A stretch of 64,000 nt of DNA, taken from NCBI RefSeq assembly GCF_026626665.1, contig NZ_JAPNKE010000002.1:6673168-6737167 (forward strand), in the 5' to 3' direction. Source of the DNA: Nannocystis pusilla (GTDB taxonomy: Bacteria; Myxococcota_A; Polyangia; Nannocystales; Nannocystaceae). A program made the translations under genes and the position numbers. The notes below the pieces were generated by a model. It did no database searches and was not told the origin of the DNA. It worked only from the letters and a program-made list of their open reading frames with translations. Shown piece after piece: positions 29,178 through 39,300 of the stretch (positions are counted from its first letter, which is position 1; each line of letters begins with the position of its first letter).

Positions 29178-29872
29178 ATGACCCGAGCTTATGTGTGCTG
29201 CTCCCGGGCTCCGCCCCGAGCCCTCCGGCGTGGACCTTCACGCCGCCGCCTATCGCTGCTGGTACGAGTCGTGGAGCGAGGCCTTCCGCGAGCTCGGCAA
29301 GCCGGGGCCGCTCCACTCCGACGCCTTCACCCGGCAGAAGGAGATGTGCGCGCTGTTCCTCGGCGAGCAGTGCGTGGCGCTGAGCTTCATGACCCCGATG
29401 GACCTCGAGTACCCGATCGCGCGGGCCGACTCGTACTTCCACAACTGGTCCGATCGGGCCCTCACCTCGCTCGCCCGCGACGGCAACCTCGTGATGGTCA
29501 ACGGCAACTTCACGGTCCACGCGAACGCCCGCCGCGCGGCCCCCGGCTTCTCATTAAAGACGTCCTCCTGGGCCTGTGCCTCGAGCGCTTCCTCGAGTCG
29601 TCTGCCACCGCGATGACGGGCGCCGTTCGCAAGACCCGCAACGTGCACGGGCTCGTGCGCCGCTGGGGCGCCGTGACCCTCGAGGAGGACAAACCCTCCG
29701 GACACGGCGACCTGGTCGACCTCGTCGCGTTCTACAAGCCCGAGGTGAGGCGCCGCCCCCGCTCGAGTTCGACGCGACGGTCCGCGAGCTGTGGGACGCC
29801 CGCACCGTCGTGCGGCCGCAGGCGCCGTCCCCCGTGGGACTGACCGCCAAGTCGGCCGCGGAGCGCGAATAG
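29178..29872 (+). CDS. GNAT/acyl-homoserine-lactone-synthase-like acyltransferase, frameshifted
   Basis: The conceptual product of ~231 residues reads across three frame breaks (near 29198, 29555 and 29750). Conserved-looking parts are 'FTRQKEMCALFLGEQCVALS', 'SLARDGNLVMVNGNFTV', 'LLGLCLERFLESSATAMTGA' and 'NVHGLVRRWGA'. The pattern of a mixed alpha/beta fold with a Gly-rich turn resembles the GNAT superfamily, close to N-acyl amino acid or acyl-homoserine lactone synthases; this is a tentative call. GGAGGAG seven bases before the ATG fixes the start. It follows the HDO protein and its terminator, so an oxygenase/acyltransferase pair acting on one small molecule is possible. A strong terminator follows the stop. 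Confidence 0.6.
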
Positions 29873-29873
29873 G

Positions 29874-29904
29874 GAGGGTCGTGCGAATCGCTCGCACGAC
29901 CCTC
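29874..29904. terminator. Bidirectional intrinsic terminator
   Basis: A perfect 13-bp stem (GAGGGTCGTGCGA at 29874-29886 with its complement at 29892-29904) and a five-base loop are followed by GTTGTTT. It lies between two convergent genes ending at 29872 and 29926 and can serve both. Confidence 0.88.
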
Positions 29905-29925
29905 GTTGTTTCAAGGCACCGCGGC

Positions 29926-31384
29926 TCACGATTCGCGGCCGACGACGAAGCTTCCGCGCGCGCGCGACAGGTCGAGCGCGTAGGTGTCATAGCTCCCGGA
30001 CTTGACCCGCTTGCGCTCGTCGCAGACCCTGGCGACGAACGCATCCTCGAGCTGCTGGTTCCAGTGGTAGGGATCTGCGAGGTCGAGCTTCGGGTTGCGG
30101 GCCTGCAGCTCGGCGATGAAGCGATTCGCCCACGTGGTCACGTAGCCGGGCATCCAGTTGTGAAGGCGCACCAGCACCGCCAGGCCGCGCTCGGAGGTGA
30201 TGAAGCGGCGCACCGCTCCGCCCCGGAGCCGTCGGCCCGCCTGGCGACGTGCTTGGCGATCGCGCGCGACAGGAAGCTCCGGCGCCAGAACTCGACCTGC
30301 CCGAGCTGGATCGCCGGGTCGTTGCCGGCCAGCATGAACGCCCCGAGCAGCCGCGGATCGGTGCGCACGTGCTTCCAGCCGTCGTTGCCCTGCAGCGTCC
30401 GGCCCTCGCGGGTCGTGACCACCACGTGCCAGCCGACCTTCGTCTGACCGTTCTTCCACGGGTACTCGCCGCGGGCCACATCGAGCCCGTTGGCGGCGAA
30501 CCACCGCAGGAAGCTCGCGCGGCTGCCCGGGCTCTCCTTCAGCTCGGCCAGCAGCGCCGCCAGCGTCCCCGCCTGCCCGGCGAATTGCGCCATCCCCCAC
30601 GACACGATCTGGTCGTCCCACGTGTTGATCGCCCCGAACGCCCCGCCCGACTCTTTCAGTGCGTTGGCTTGCAAGATCTTGAGCTCGCTGCTCGAATAGC
30701 CGGTCGCCAGGATCTGCGAATCGCTGAGCAGCCCCTTGCGCGCCCCCTTGTAGCGGCTGACGTTGTAGGGCTTGTATTGCGAAAGTCCGGGGTCCAGTAC
30801 GAGAACCGCACCTCGTCGCCGCCGCCGCGGATCGTGTACTCGGTGACGCCGTCGACCTGCTGCTCGCTCACCTGCAGCGCGCCCGCGGAAGCTTGCGTCG
30901 CCGGGCTCGCGGGCGGCTGTAGGGCCGCGCTCGCGGCCGGGGCGCTGCGGCCGGTCAGCCGCTCGAGCGCGGCGAGGGTGCGCGGTCCGACCTGGCCGTC
31001 GACGGTCAATGCCCCGCCGCCGAGGGCCTGAGAGCGGCGCTGAAACAGCTGCACCGCCCGGATCGTGCGCGGCCCGATCTGGCCGTCGACGGTCAGCGCC
31101 GGGGCGACCAGCGCCTTGAGGGCGCTCTGCAGCCAGCGCTCGCGCGTGCTGGTGTCCGCGAGCGCGAGCGAGGTGCCGCCGAAGCTGACCGGCCCCCCGT
31201 CGTCATCCTGCTCGGCCTCCGGGTCGAAGTCGGCCCATGGCTCGTCGGCGAAGGCCGCGGCGTCGAGCGCGTCGCCCTCGGCCGGCGCTTCGAAGCTCAA
31301 GAGCCCGTCGGGGTCGACCCCCGGCGGCGTGGTGTCGGCGATCTCCAGGGTGGGGTCATGGGGTCGGGGAACAATTGTCGGCAT
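29926..31384 (-). CDS. Peptidoglycan-binding, lysozyme-like protein, two frameshifts
   Basis: The N-terminal ~80 residues are acidic and disordered. Two peptidoglycan-binding type 1 repeats follow ('ALTVDGQIGPRTIRAVQLFQ' and 'ALTVDGQVGPRTLAALERL'). A linker and a short beta segment lead to a lysozyme-like domain with 'LQANALKESGGAFGAINTWD' (Glu in 'KESGG' is the likely catalytic acid) and 'QIVSWGMAQFAGQAGTL'. It may cut cell-wall glycan of prey or take part in wall remodelling. There is no classical signal peptide. One-base breaks near 30785 and 30225 must be bridged; both sides carry good sequence. It is divergent from the C25/CHAT-like gene (184 bases apart) and converges with the acyltransferase gene through a shared terminator. 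Confidence 0.83.
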
Positions 31385-31568
31385 GATGCACTCCTGCGGC
31401 GAGCGCGTCGAAACTCCGCGCTCTCCGTCGTCTGGTCATGATTCTGAAGAATGGTCGATTGCGTGCAGGTGGAGGTCCGGTGATGCGAACGCGGCGCGGA
31501 ATCGTCGCACCGCGACGTCGTCCGCAATTAACATTGCAACCGCGGCGATGGGGCCGTAGGGTCGCACC

Positions 31569-33495
31569 ATGGATCTGCAGAGCCCCTTGTACTTCAACGG
31601 CATCGATGTCGGCACCGGCGCCTATCTGTTCCCGCCGACCAGCGCCGACGAGCTCGGACGAAAGCTCGGCCGCGCCGCCGCGCCGGCCGACCCGCAGCAC
31701 GCCGATCACCTCGCCGACCTGCGCGCCCGCGTCGATGCGCACGCCACCGGTCATTACGGCATCAAGCCCGGGCTCGACGCGAACGACCTCGCCCAGGCCG
31801 GCTGGGCCGCGGTGTTCCCCGCGGCGCGGCCGGACACCCCGAGGCGGCGCGCCAGGAAGCGATTGTCGAGGCACTGCAGCCGCTGCTGGCCCTGCGCAGC
31901 GCCCAGGCGAGCGCTCAGGATGGGCGGCTCTTCAAGATCTACCGCGGCCCCGACGGCTACCGGCCCGGCGAGAGCAAGCAGAAGTTCCTCGCGCGCCTCG
32001 GCGCCGGGCCCGGTCCGGCCGATCCGGTCAAGGTGCCCTATTACTTGCTGCTCGTCGCCTCGCCGGAGGAGCTGCCGTTCTTCGTGCAATACCAGCTCGA
32101 CGTGCAATACGCGGTCGGCCGCTTGCACTTCGACGAGGTCGCCGAGTACGCCGCGTACGCGCGCAGCGTGGTCGCGGCGGAGACCGGCGGCCTGCAGCTC
32201 GCGCGCGAGCTGGCGATGTTCGCCGTCAGCAACCCCGACGACCCCGCGACGCAGCTCAGCAGCAAGCACCTGGTCGCGCCGCTCGCCGACCTGCTGGCCC
32301 CGCACGCGCCGGACTGGGTCATTCGCCGCCACGAAGGCGAGGCCGCGAGCAAGGCGACGCTCGCGCGGTTGCTCGGCGGCGACGCCACGCCCGCGCTGCT
32401 GTTCACCGCGAGCCACGGGGCAGGCTTCTCGCGCGGCGACCCGCGCCAGCGCGCGCACCAGGGCGCGCTGATCTGTCAGGACTGGCCCGGCCCCGCGCAG
32501 TGGCGCGAGCCGCTGCCGCAGGACTTCTATTTCGCGGGCGACGACCTCCGCGCCGACGCGCGGCCGCACGGCCTCGTCATGTTCAACTTCGCCTGTTACG
32601 GCGCGGGCACGCCGATGTACGACGATTACGGCCAGCGCGCCGCCAGCAGCGCCCGCACGCCGATCGCCGACGCCGCGTTCCTCGCCGCGCTGCCCCGGCG
32701 CCTGCTGGCCCACCCGAACGGCGGCGCCCTGGCGACGATCGGCCACGTCGAGCGCGCCTGGGGCTGCAGCTTCCTGTGGCCCGGCAGCGGCAAGAAGACC
32801 GGCTCCAGCGCCCAGCTCGCGGTGTTCGAGGGCGCCATGCGCGAGCTGCTCCGCGGCGCCCGGGTCGGCGCGGCGCTCGAGTGCTTCAACGAGCGCTACG
32901 CCGAGCTCGCGTCGGACCTGAGCGGCGAGCTCGAGGAGATCGGCTACGGGCGCCAGTACGACCCGCGCGAGCTCGCCGACATGTGGACCGCCAACAACGA
33001 CGCCCGCGCCTTCGCGATCGTCGGCGACCCTGCGGTGCGCCTCCCGCTCGCGCCCGCCGGCGAGCCCGCCCGCCGGGTGCCGCTGCCCGCGATCGCGGTC
33101 GATTCGCCCAGGACGAAGGCTGCCCAGGAGTTCACCGGCTCCGACGCCGCGCCCGCGCCGATCGACGAGTCGCAGTCGGCGGTGAAGACCCTGCGCGACG
33201 CTCTCGAGCAGGCCGCGTGCAGCCTCGGCGACCTCGAGGTCCGCACCTTCGTCACCGCCGACTCGAAGGCGATCGTCACCGCGGGCCGCGAGCAGCTGCC
33301 GGCGCAGGCGGAGCTGCGAATCGTCACGCGCATCGGCCCGGGCGGCGACGTCGACAACCTCGTCCCTGGCGACGGCAAGGGCTCGACGCCGAGCTCGTGA
33401 GGCTCCACCTCGAGCTGGCGAAGCAAGCCCAGGTCCAGCGCGGCGAGCTGCTGCGGGCGCTGCTCGCCGCGCTCCGGTCCGGCAGCGCCGGCTGA
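31569..33495 (+). CDS. Caspase-fold (CHAT/C25-like) cysteine peptidase-like protein, two frameshifts
   Basis: About 642 residues. The likely His is in 'LLFTASHGAGFSRGDPRQ' and the likely Cys in 'VMFNFACYGAGTP', the order and spacing expected of a CHAT or peptidase C25 caspase-like fold. Downstream, 'GGALATIGHVERAWGCSFLW' and 'DMWTANNDARAFAIVGDPAV' are also typical of this group in myxobacteria. The N-terminus ('LYFNGIDVGTGAYLFPP') has no signal peptide. One-base breaks are near 31840 (C4 run) and 33383 (end of coding), the second adding a 35-residue helical tail to the stop at 33495. It converges with a second CHAT-domain gene, so the two may act on related targets. Confidence 0.8.
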
Positions 33496-33807
33496 CGGCG
33501 GGCCCGGGGCGGCGTCGCGTCGGGGCGATGGGGCGTCCGCTGCCGCGGCGCTCTGCGTCGAGCCCGACGTCACCCGCGCCGGTCGGCCCCGCCCGCGGCG
33601 AAGGACTATATGTCTTTTACGACATATCATGATACGACGCGAAGCACGGGTTCGTCCGCAGCGATCAAAACATGTCTTTCAGGACATATTTTTATAAAAT
33701 GCAGGGATGGAGACCGCCGGCCGGATTGGGTCGAAACAATGGACACCCACCCGCGCCGCCGGCTCGCCTGCGACGATTGAGGACGTTCTCCATTTTTTAA
33801 AAATAAA
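33496..33807. terminator. Convergent intergenic region with two TGTC/GACA hairpins
   Basis: AT-rich island between convergent caspase-fold genes. Hairpin one is ATATGTC-TTTTAC-GACATAT at 33608-33627. Hairpin two is ATGTC-TTTCAG-GACAT at 33672-33687, followed at once by ATTTTT. The second is a good intrinsic terminator for the plus-strand gene. Towards 33790 the run CCATTTTTTAAAAATAAAT may terminate the minus-strand gene. Confidence 0.7.
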
Positions 33808-36072
33808 TCATGGCAGGGGGCGGTGATGGAGGGTGCCGGTCGGGTCGAGGCCGAACACGTGGAGCGCGCCGGCGCCGTCCTCGGCGGCGACGAGGCGGAC
33901 GAGCGCGGGGCCGCCGAGCGCGACGCGAGCGCCCGCGCCGGTGAGGCAACAGGCCGCGCCCTCGCCGTCGATCGCCAGCAACGCGACGTCGGCCTGTCGC
34001 GGCGCGGCGATCGCGTCTCGATACGCCCCCACGATGCGTTGCCACGGGCCCCAGGGGCCGCCGGGCTCGCGCTCGACGCGGTGCAGCAGCGCGCCGTCCT
34101 CGCCGATGGCAGTGAGCCGCAGGCGGCCGCCGGCGTTCGCTAGCACGTGCACGCGCCGCAGCTCCGTCGCGAGCCGCCGCCAATCGCGGTACTCGCCGCG
34201 CGCGTCCTGCGACGATTGCCACAGGCTGTGATCGGTGCGCAGGGTGAACACCGACAGCAGGCCGCGGCCGTCGCGGGCCAGGCCGATCTGCAGGTGCTGC
34301 TCGTCGTCGTCCTCCCAGTCGCCCTCCCATTCGTCCCACGCCCCGCCGGCCTGGCGCTGCGCGCACGACTGCAGCAGGCCGCCGCTGTCGACCGCGAGCG
34401 CCGTGAACGCCCCGCGCAGGCCGCAGGCGACCGCGAGCTGCGTCGCCTCGCCGGCGAGCGGCTGTCGCCCTGCCCAGCCGCCGGCGTCGTGGCGCTCGCG
34501 CCAGGTCACCTCGCCGCGGGGGCCGACCGTGAACAGCGACACCACGCCGCGCTCGTCGACCGCCGCGCACGCATCGACGACCCCGGGCTGCGCGGCCTCC
34601 CACGCGCCCCACGGGCCGCCGGGCTGCTGTTGCCTGCGCACATGCAATTGCGCGGCCGCGGCGTCGATCGCAAACAGCTCGACGCGACCGTCGCGCCCGC
34701 GCGCCGCGCAGACGCCGTGAAACGGCCCGCCGAGCGCCTGCCATGCGCCGCGGTCCGGCTCGGATCGGGGTGTGGACAATCCTCGCGGCGCGCCGCGAGC
34801 CGGATCGTCGCCGGCGGCGAGGTCGTTCCGCGGTATGGACAATCCTCGCCGCGCGTCGCGGCCCGGCTCGTCGCTGCCGCCTGCGCGCGGTGTGGACAAT
34901 CGGTCGTCGGCGAGCGCGCTGTACACGTTTGGCTCGTCGCTGCCGCCGGCGCGCGGTGTGGACAATTGCTCGTCGGCGAGCGCGCTGGACAACGCCGGCT
35001 CGTCGCTGCCGCCGGCCGACGCGGGCGCCCGCGGTGTGAACAATCGATTGTCGGCGAGCGCGCTGTACAACACCGGCACCGCGCTGCCGCGCAGGCCGCC
35101 GGTCAGGAGGGTCGCGCGCGCCCGGTTGGCCGCGCGGTCGACCTCGCCGCCGGCCCACAGCTCGCCGTACAGCGCGCGGGTGAAGGCGCGGCCGGTGTCG
35201 ATCGGCATCAGGTCCTGCATCGCCAGCACCGCGGGCACGCCGGCCGCCAGCACCGCGGGGGCCAGGCCCCGCCGCGGGTCGTCGACGCTGCGGGTCGCGC
35301 TGCTGCAGACCATCAGGACCACCAGGCGCGGCCGGCGGTCGAGCCGCTCGAGCATCGCCGCGAAGCTGGCCCCGGCGACGCGCTCGACTCCGCCGCCCTC
35401 GCGCTCGAGGAACAGCGCCAGCTCGCCGTCGCGGAGGACGCCGTGGGCCACCAGGTGCAGCACGTCGTAGCCGCCCTCGAGCGCCGCTTCGAGCGCGACC
35501 AGGCTGCAGTGGCCGGCCAGGGCCGTGGGCTCGACGAGCCCTGCGGGGGCCGCGGCCATGGCCTCGGCCAGGCAGGCCTCCTCGCCGGGCCGATCGATCG
35601 GCGGCAGCCCGTAGGCGTCGAGCCCGGCGGGCGCCGCGACCGCGCCGAGGACCCGCAGCGGCCGCGCCGCGACCGGCCCGGGCAGCGCCCACGACCACGG
35701 CACCTGGCGCGAGAAGGGCGTGTCGCGGTCGGCCGCGGGCACGCGCGCGGTGGCGGCCGCCGAGGTGTCGCGCAGCGCCTCCCACGGCAATGCGTGCAGC
35801 TCGGGCGCGTCGTCGTCGATGCGCAGGCGGATCCGCCGGCGCGGCGCGAGGGCTGCGGCGAGCCGCCAGGCCTCGCGCGCGGGCGCGTCGAGGGCCGCGA
35901 ACAGGCGCGCGCCCTGCTCGTCGGGGCCGACCTCGGCGACCGCCGCCAGCGCCGCGGGGTCGAGGGCGCCGGCCGGGAGCTCGCGCCCCTCCAGCCGGCT
36001 CTCCACCGCGAAGCCGCGGCCGATGCGAATATAGAGAGTCTCGACGCGCTCGCTGTCTCGCGTGACTGCCAC
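33808..36072 (-). CDS. CHAT-domain protein with C-terminal beta-propeller lectin-like domain
   Basis: About 754 residues. Residues 1-~335 form a CHAT peptidase-like domain with His in 'YDVLHLVAHGVLRDGEL' and Cys in 'RLVVLMVCSSATRS', both conserved. A repeat-rich linker (~335-440) follows. The C-terminal ~310 residues hold about six repeats with Trp and 'GRDGRVELFAIDA', 'WGAWEAAQPG', 'RGLLSVFTLRTDHSLWQ', 'GPWGPWQRIVGAY', the pattern of a PLL/tectonin-like lectin propeller. The start is a GTG at 36072 with AGGAGG eight bases upstream; longer open sequence to 36246 lacks a site and reads poorly. Sugar-directed protease action on target cells is a reasonable guess. Confidence 0.87.
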   Translation of the reverse strand: MAVTRDSERVETLYIRIGRGFAVESRLEGRELPAGALDPAALAAVAEVGPDEQGARLFAALDAPAREAWRLAAALAPRRRIRLRIDDDAPELHALPWEALRDTSAAATARVPAADRDTPFSRQVPWSWALPGPVAARPLRVLGAVAAPAGLDAYGLPPIDRPGEEACLAEAMAAAPAGLVEPTALAGHCSLVALEAALEGGYDVLHLVAHGVLRDGELALFLEREGGGVERVAGASFAAMLERLDRRPRLVVLMVCSSATRSVDDPRRGLAPAVLAAGVPAVLAMQDLMPIDTGRAFTRALYGELWAGGEVDRAANRARATLLTGGLRGSAVPVLYSALADNRLFTPRAPASAGGSDEPALSSALADEQLSTPRAGGSDEPNVYSALADDRLSTPRAGGSDEPGRDARRGLSIPRNDLAAGDDPARGAPRGLSTPRSEPDRGAWQALGGPFHGVCAARGRDGRVELFAIDAAAAQLHVRRQQQPGGPWGAWEAAQPGVVDACAAVDERGVVSLFTVGPRGEVTWRERHDAGGWAGRQPLAGEATQLAVACGLRGAFTALAVDSGGLLQSCAQRQAGGAWDEWEGDWEDDDEQHLQIGLARDGRGLLSVFTLRTDHSLWQSSQDARGEYRDWRRLATELRRVHVLANAGGRLRLTAIGEDGALLHRVEREPGGPWGPWQRIVGAYRDAIAAPRQADVALLAIDGEGAACCLTGAGARVALGGPALVRLVAAEDGAGALHVFGLDPTGTLHHRPLP
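34770..35060. repeat. Five imperfect 57-78 bp repeats in the CHAT linker
   Basis: Five units each begin near a GTGTGGACAAT or GTATGGACAAT block on the plus strand (about 34770, 34834, 34891, 34957 and 35035). On the coding strand they give copies of 'SALADDRLSTPRAGGSDEP'. The most upstream copy in the protein, 'YSALADNRLFTP', is the last strand of the CHAT fold itself, so the linker seems to have grown by duplicating the domain end. All lengths found keep the frame. Confidence 0.75.
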
Positions 36073-36321
36073 GATTGCCGCCTCCTTTCTGCTCGATAAA
36101 ATCCACAGACCGTCGCGACCGCGTCGTCGCAGCGATGCCGGCCCTGCATTGCTCGCGACGCGCGAGCGGTCACCGCAGACCCGCTGGGCGCGGGCCGGCT
36201 CGGGTGCGTGCGATGTCGACGGTCGCGCCCTGCCTTCCCAATGCACGCAGGGCGGGCACGAGCGGCCCGGCCCGACTGCGCTCGAAGCTCGAGGCGACAG
36301 CGGGCCGCGCCGCCGTCGGCG

Positions 36322-39300
36322 CTACGGGCTCTTCGGCGCCTGCAGCAGCTTGAGCATCAGGTCGACCTTCTGCTCGAGGCCCTCGACGCGCTTGTCGACC
36401 GTCGGGGCCGCCGGCGCCGCCGGCAGCGGGCGCAGGTCGGCGCCGAAGTTGGCGAGCGCCGGGCGCTCCACGTACGTCACGCGGTGCAGCACGCGCCAGG
36501 CCTTGTTGGTGCGGCCGCGGGTGTCTCGCAGCGCGCGGGCGTTCTCCGAGTTGCTGCTCAGCCACTCGGGGTCGACGACGTAGGCGAAGAAGTCGTCGAA
36601 GTGCTGCGTCGCCCCCTCGAGGTAGAAGCTCATGAAGCGGTAGCGCCCCACCTTCTCGCCCGGGACCAGCGGCCGGTCCTTGTGGTCGGTGACCCCGCGG
36701 CTCTCCACGCCCGACAGCGACACCCCGAGGCCGAAGCCGCGGTTGTTCGTGACCGTCTTGGACAGCGTCTGGCTCATCTGCATCGTCGCCATCGTGGTGA
36801 GCTCGACGCCCTTGACGCCGATGAAGAACTTGGCCTCGAGGCCGAAGTTGAAGTTGACCGACGCCGAGCTGCCGATGGTGTGCTGCACGCTGTTGGCGAA
36901 CTGCTGCTGCTCGGTGTGGAGCCCGCCGTTGGCGTCCCACACGTACGTGTTGACGATGTTGCGCTTGCCGGCGCGGATCCGCAGGTCCTCCATGCGGCTC
37001 TGCCACTGTTCGAGGCCGCGGTTGGCGGTGAACAGCTGCTCGCGGTCGGCGAACGCCTGCTCGATCTGCGCCCGGCGCTCGGCGGCGCGCCCCTCGTACT
37101 CGTCCTGCTGCTCGCCGGCGGCCTCGATCAGCGCCTCCGAATCGGCGGCCGCCGCCGGGGTCCCGGCGACCGGCGTGTCCTCCTGGCGGCGCACCGTCAC
37201 CGCCCCGGGCGCCTCGCCCTTGTCGATCTCCTTCGCCATGAGGTCGTCGCCGACCGGGCCCAGGACCCTGATGGAGGCGTTGAAGTTGAAGAAGTACGCC
37301 TCGCGCCGCTTGTCCTGCTCGGCGATCTGTCGCTTGAGGTCGTAGGCCTCCTGCAGCCGGTAGTAGCTGGCCGGGTAGCGCGAGCCGTACTGCGCCCGCA
37401 GCTCGGGCACGTGGGCGAAGAAGCGGTCGCTGGTCGGGGCCGAGCCGGTCATGCCGTCGAGGCTGCCGGCCATGGTGTACGCCGGGTTGATGAGGAACGA
37501 GACGGTGTTGACGTCGGGCGGGATGTCGGCGTTCGGCACCACCTCGTAGCCGACCATGCGCCCGCTGCCGCGCAGGCTGGTGACGAACACGTCGGCCAGC
37601 CCGGACACGACCAGCGCGTAGCCGACGTTCTTGGGGATGAAGCGGCTCCCGAGCTGCGGGAACCGGGGCTGGTCCTCGAGCGTGCCGCGCAGCTCGAGGC
37701 GGTCGATCATCTTGAGGCTCGACTGGGCGCTGATCGTGCTGGCGCGGGTGCTGCCCGTGGTGTGGCTGACGGCGCCCTTGAAGCCGAGCCGCACCTTGGC
37801 GAGGTCGTTGATGGTGCCGATGCCCAGCGGCAGGGCGGCGAACTTCGAGTTGGTCTCCCAGCCGAGGAACAGGTCGGTGGTGTTGCCGAGCTTCTCGTCC
37901 TTCGAGCGGTTCCACTGGAACGTGACGTCGTCCGAGGTCGACAGCTCGACGCTGGCGGCGCCGTTGTAGCTGGCCGACATCGTCAGGTTCTCGCTCGGCA
38001 CCGGCGGCGGGCCCTCGATGTAGCCGAGCAGGGTCGGCTGGAACTGGGCGTTGCCGACCCACCGCAGGTCGAGCTCCTCGACCCGCTGCTCGGCGAACAG
38101 GCGCACGCCGCGGGCCGTCTCGACCGCGAACGCGCGGCGCATCAACGCCATCATCGCCGTGCCGCCGGGGCGCTGGCCGATCGTGTCGTACTCGGCGACC
38201 ACCATCGCCTCGCCGCGCGGCTCGCCCGCCTGGCGGCCGATCGGCGCGTCGAGGGCGACCCATGCCGCGCCGCTTATCGCGCCGTGGTTGCCGCGACCGG
38301 TGACGTCGCGCAGCTGCCCGCCCTGGGCCTCGGTCATCGGGTAGTAGGCGACGAGGCCCGGCTCGCGGCCGGTGAGCAAGGTGCGGCTGTTGGCCGCGAT
38401 CTCGTCGTCCTTGAGCGCGAGCGACCACAGCCGCACCTCGGCGACCCGCCCGAACTGCTTGCCGCCGCCGCCGTGGTTGCCGACCGTGACGACGGTGAGG
38501 GGCGACTTGTAGACGGTGTTCTTGATCTCGTCGAGCCGGGCCTGGTTGCCGGCCCGCATCTGCGCGATCGACCGCAGGTCGCCGACGCGCTGGCCGTCGA
38601 TGTAGAAGGCGGTCGTGGACGCCGAGCCGCTGCCGCTGGCGACCACCGCGAGGTGATGCCAGCCGGTGGCGAGGCGAGAGATGTCGAAGCCGCAGTCGAC
38701 GATGCCGCGCAGCCACATGCCGAGCATGTTGTCCTTGACGAGGATCTCGCACTCGCCGATCACGCCGAACAGGGTGTTGCAGTAGCCGGTCTTGGGCAGC
38801 GGGAACTGGAACCAGGCCTCGACGGTCCAGTCGTCGCCGAGCGCGACCGGGCGGTCGAGGCGGACGATGTCGCCGGGGTTGCGGAAGTTGAGGCCGGCGC
38901 GCCCGAGGGTCGGACGCCAGGCGTCGAAGCTCGCGCCCTTGCCGTCGCGCGTGGCCTGGTACCGCAGCTCACGCATCCGCCCGCGCACGTCGAGCCAGCC
39001 GAGCTGGACGTCGCCGTCGCAGGTCTGCGCGGCGGTGATGCGCCCCGGCGGGCGCACGAAGGCCAGCTGAGCGCCGAGCGTGGTCAGCCCCCGCTTCGGC
39101 TCCTTGCGCAGCGTGGCGAGCTGCGGCGCGCTGGCCTGGTCGGCGATCATGGCCGCGAGCACCGGGCCGTTCACGCCGTCGATCGCGGCGCGGACCGCCG
39201 GCAGCTCGGTGCCGTCGATCGCGGTCAAGCGGGCCTGCCAGGCGTCGCGCAGCGCCTGCGAGGCCTGCTGGGCCGCGCGCAGCTGCTCGAGCTCGGCCCG

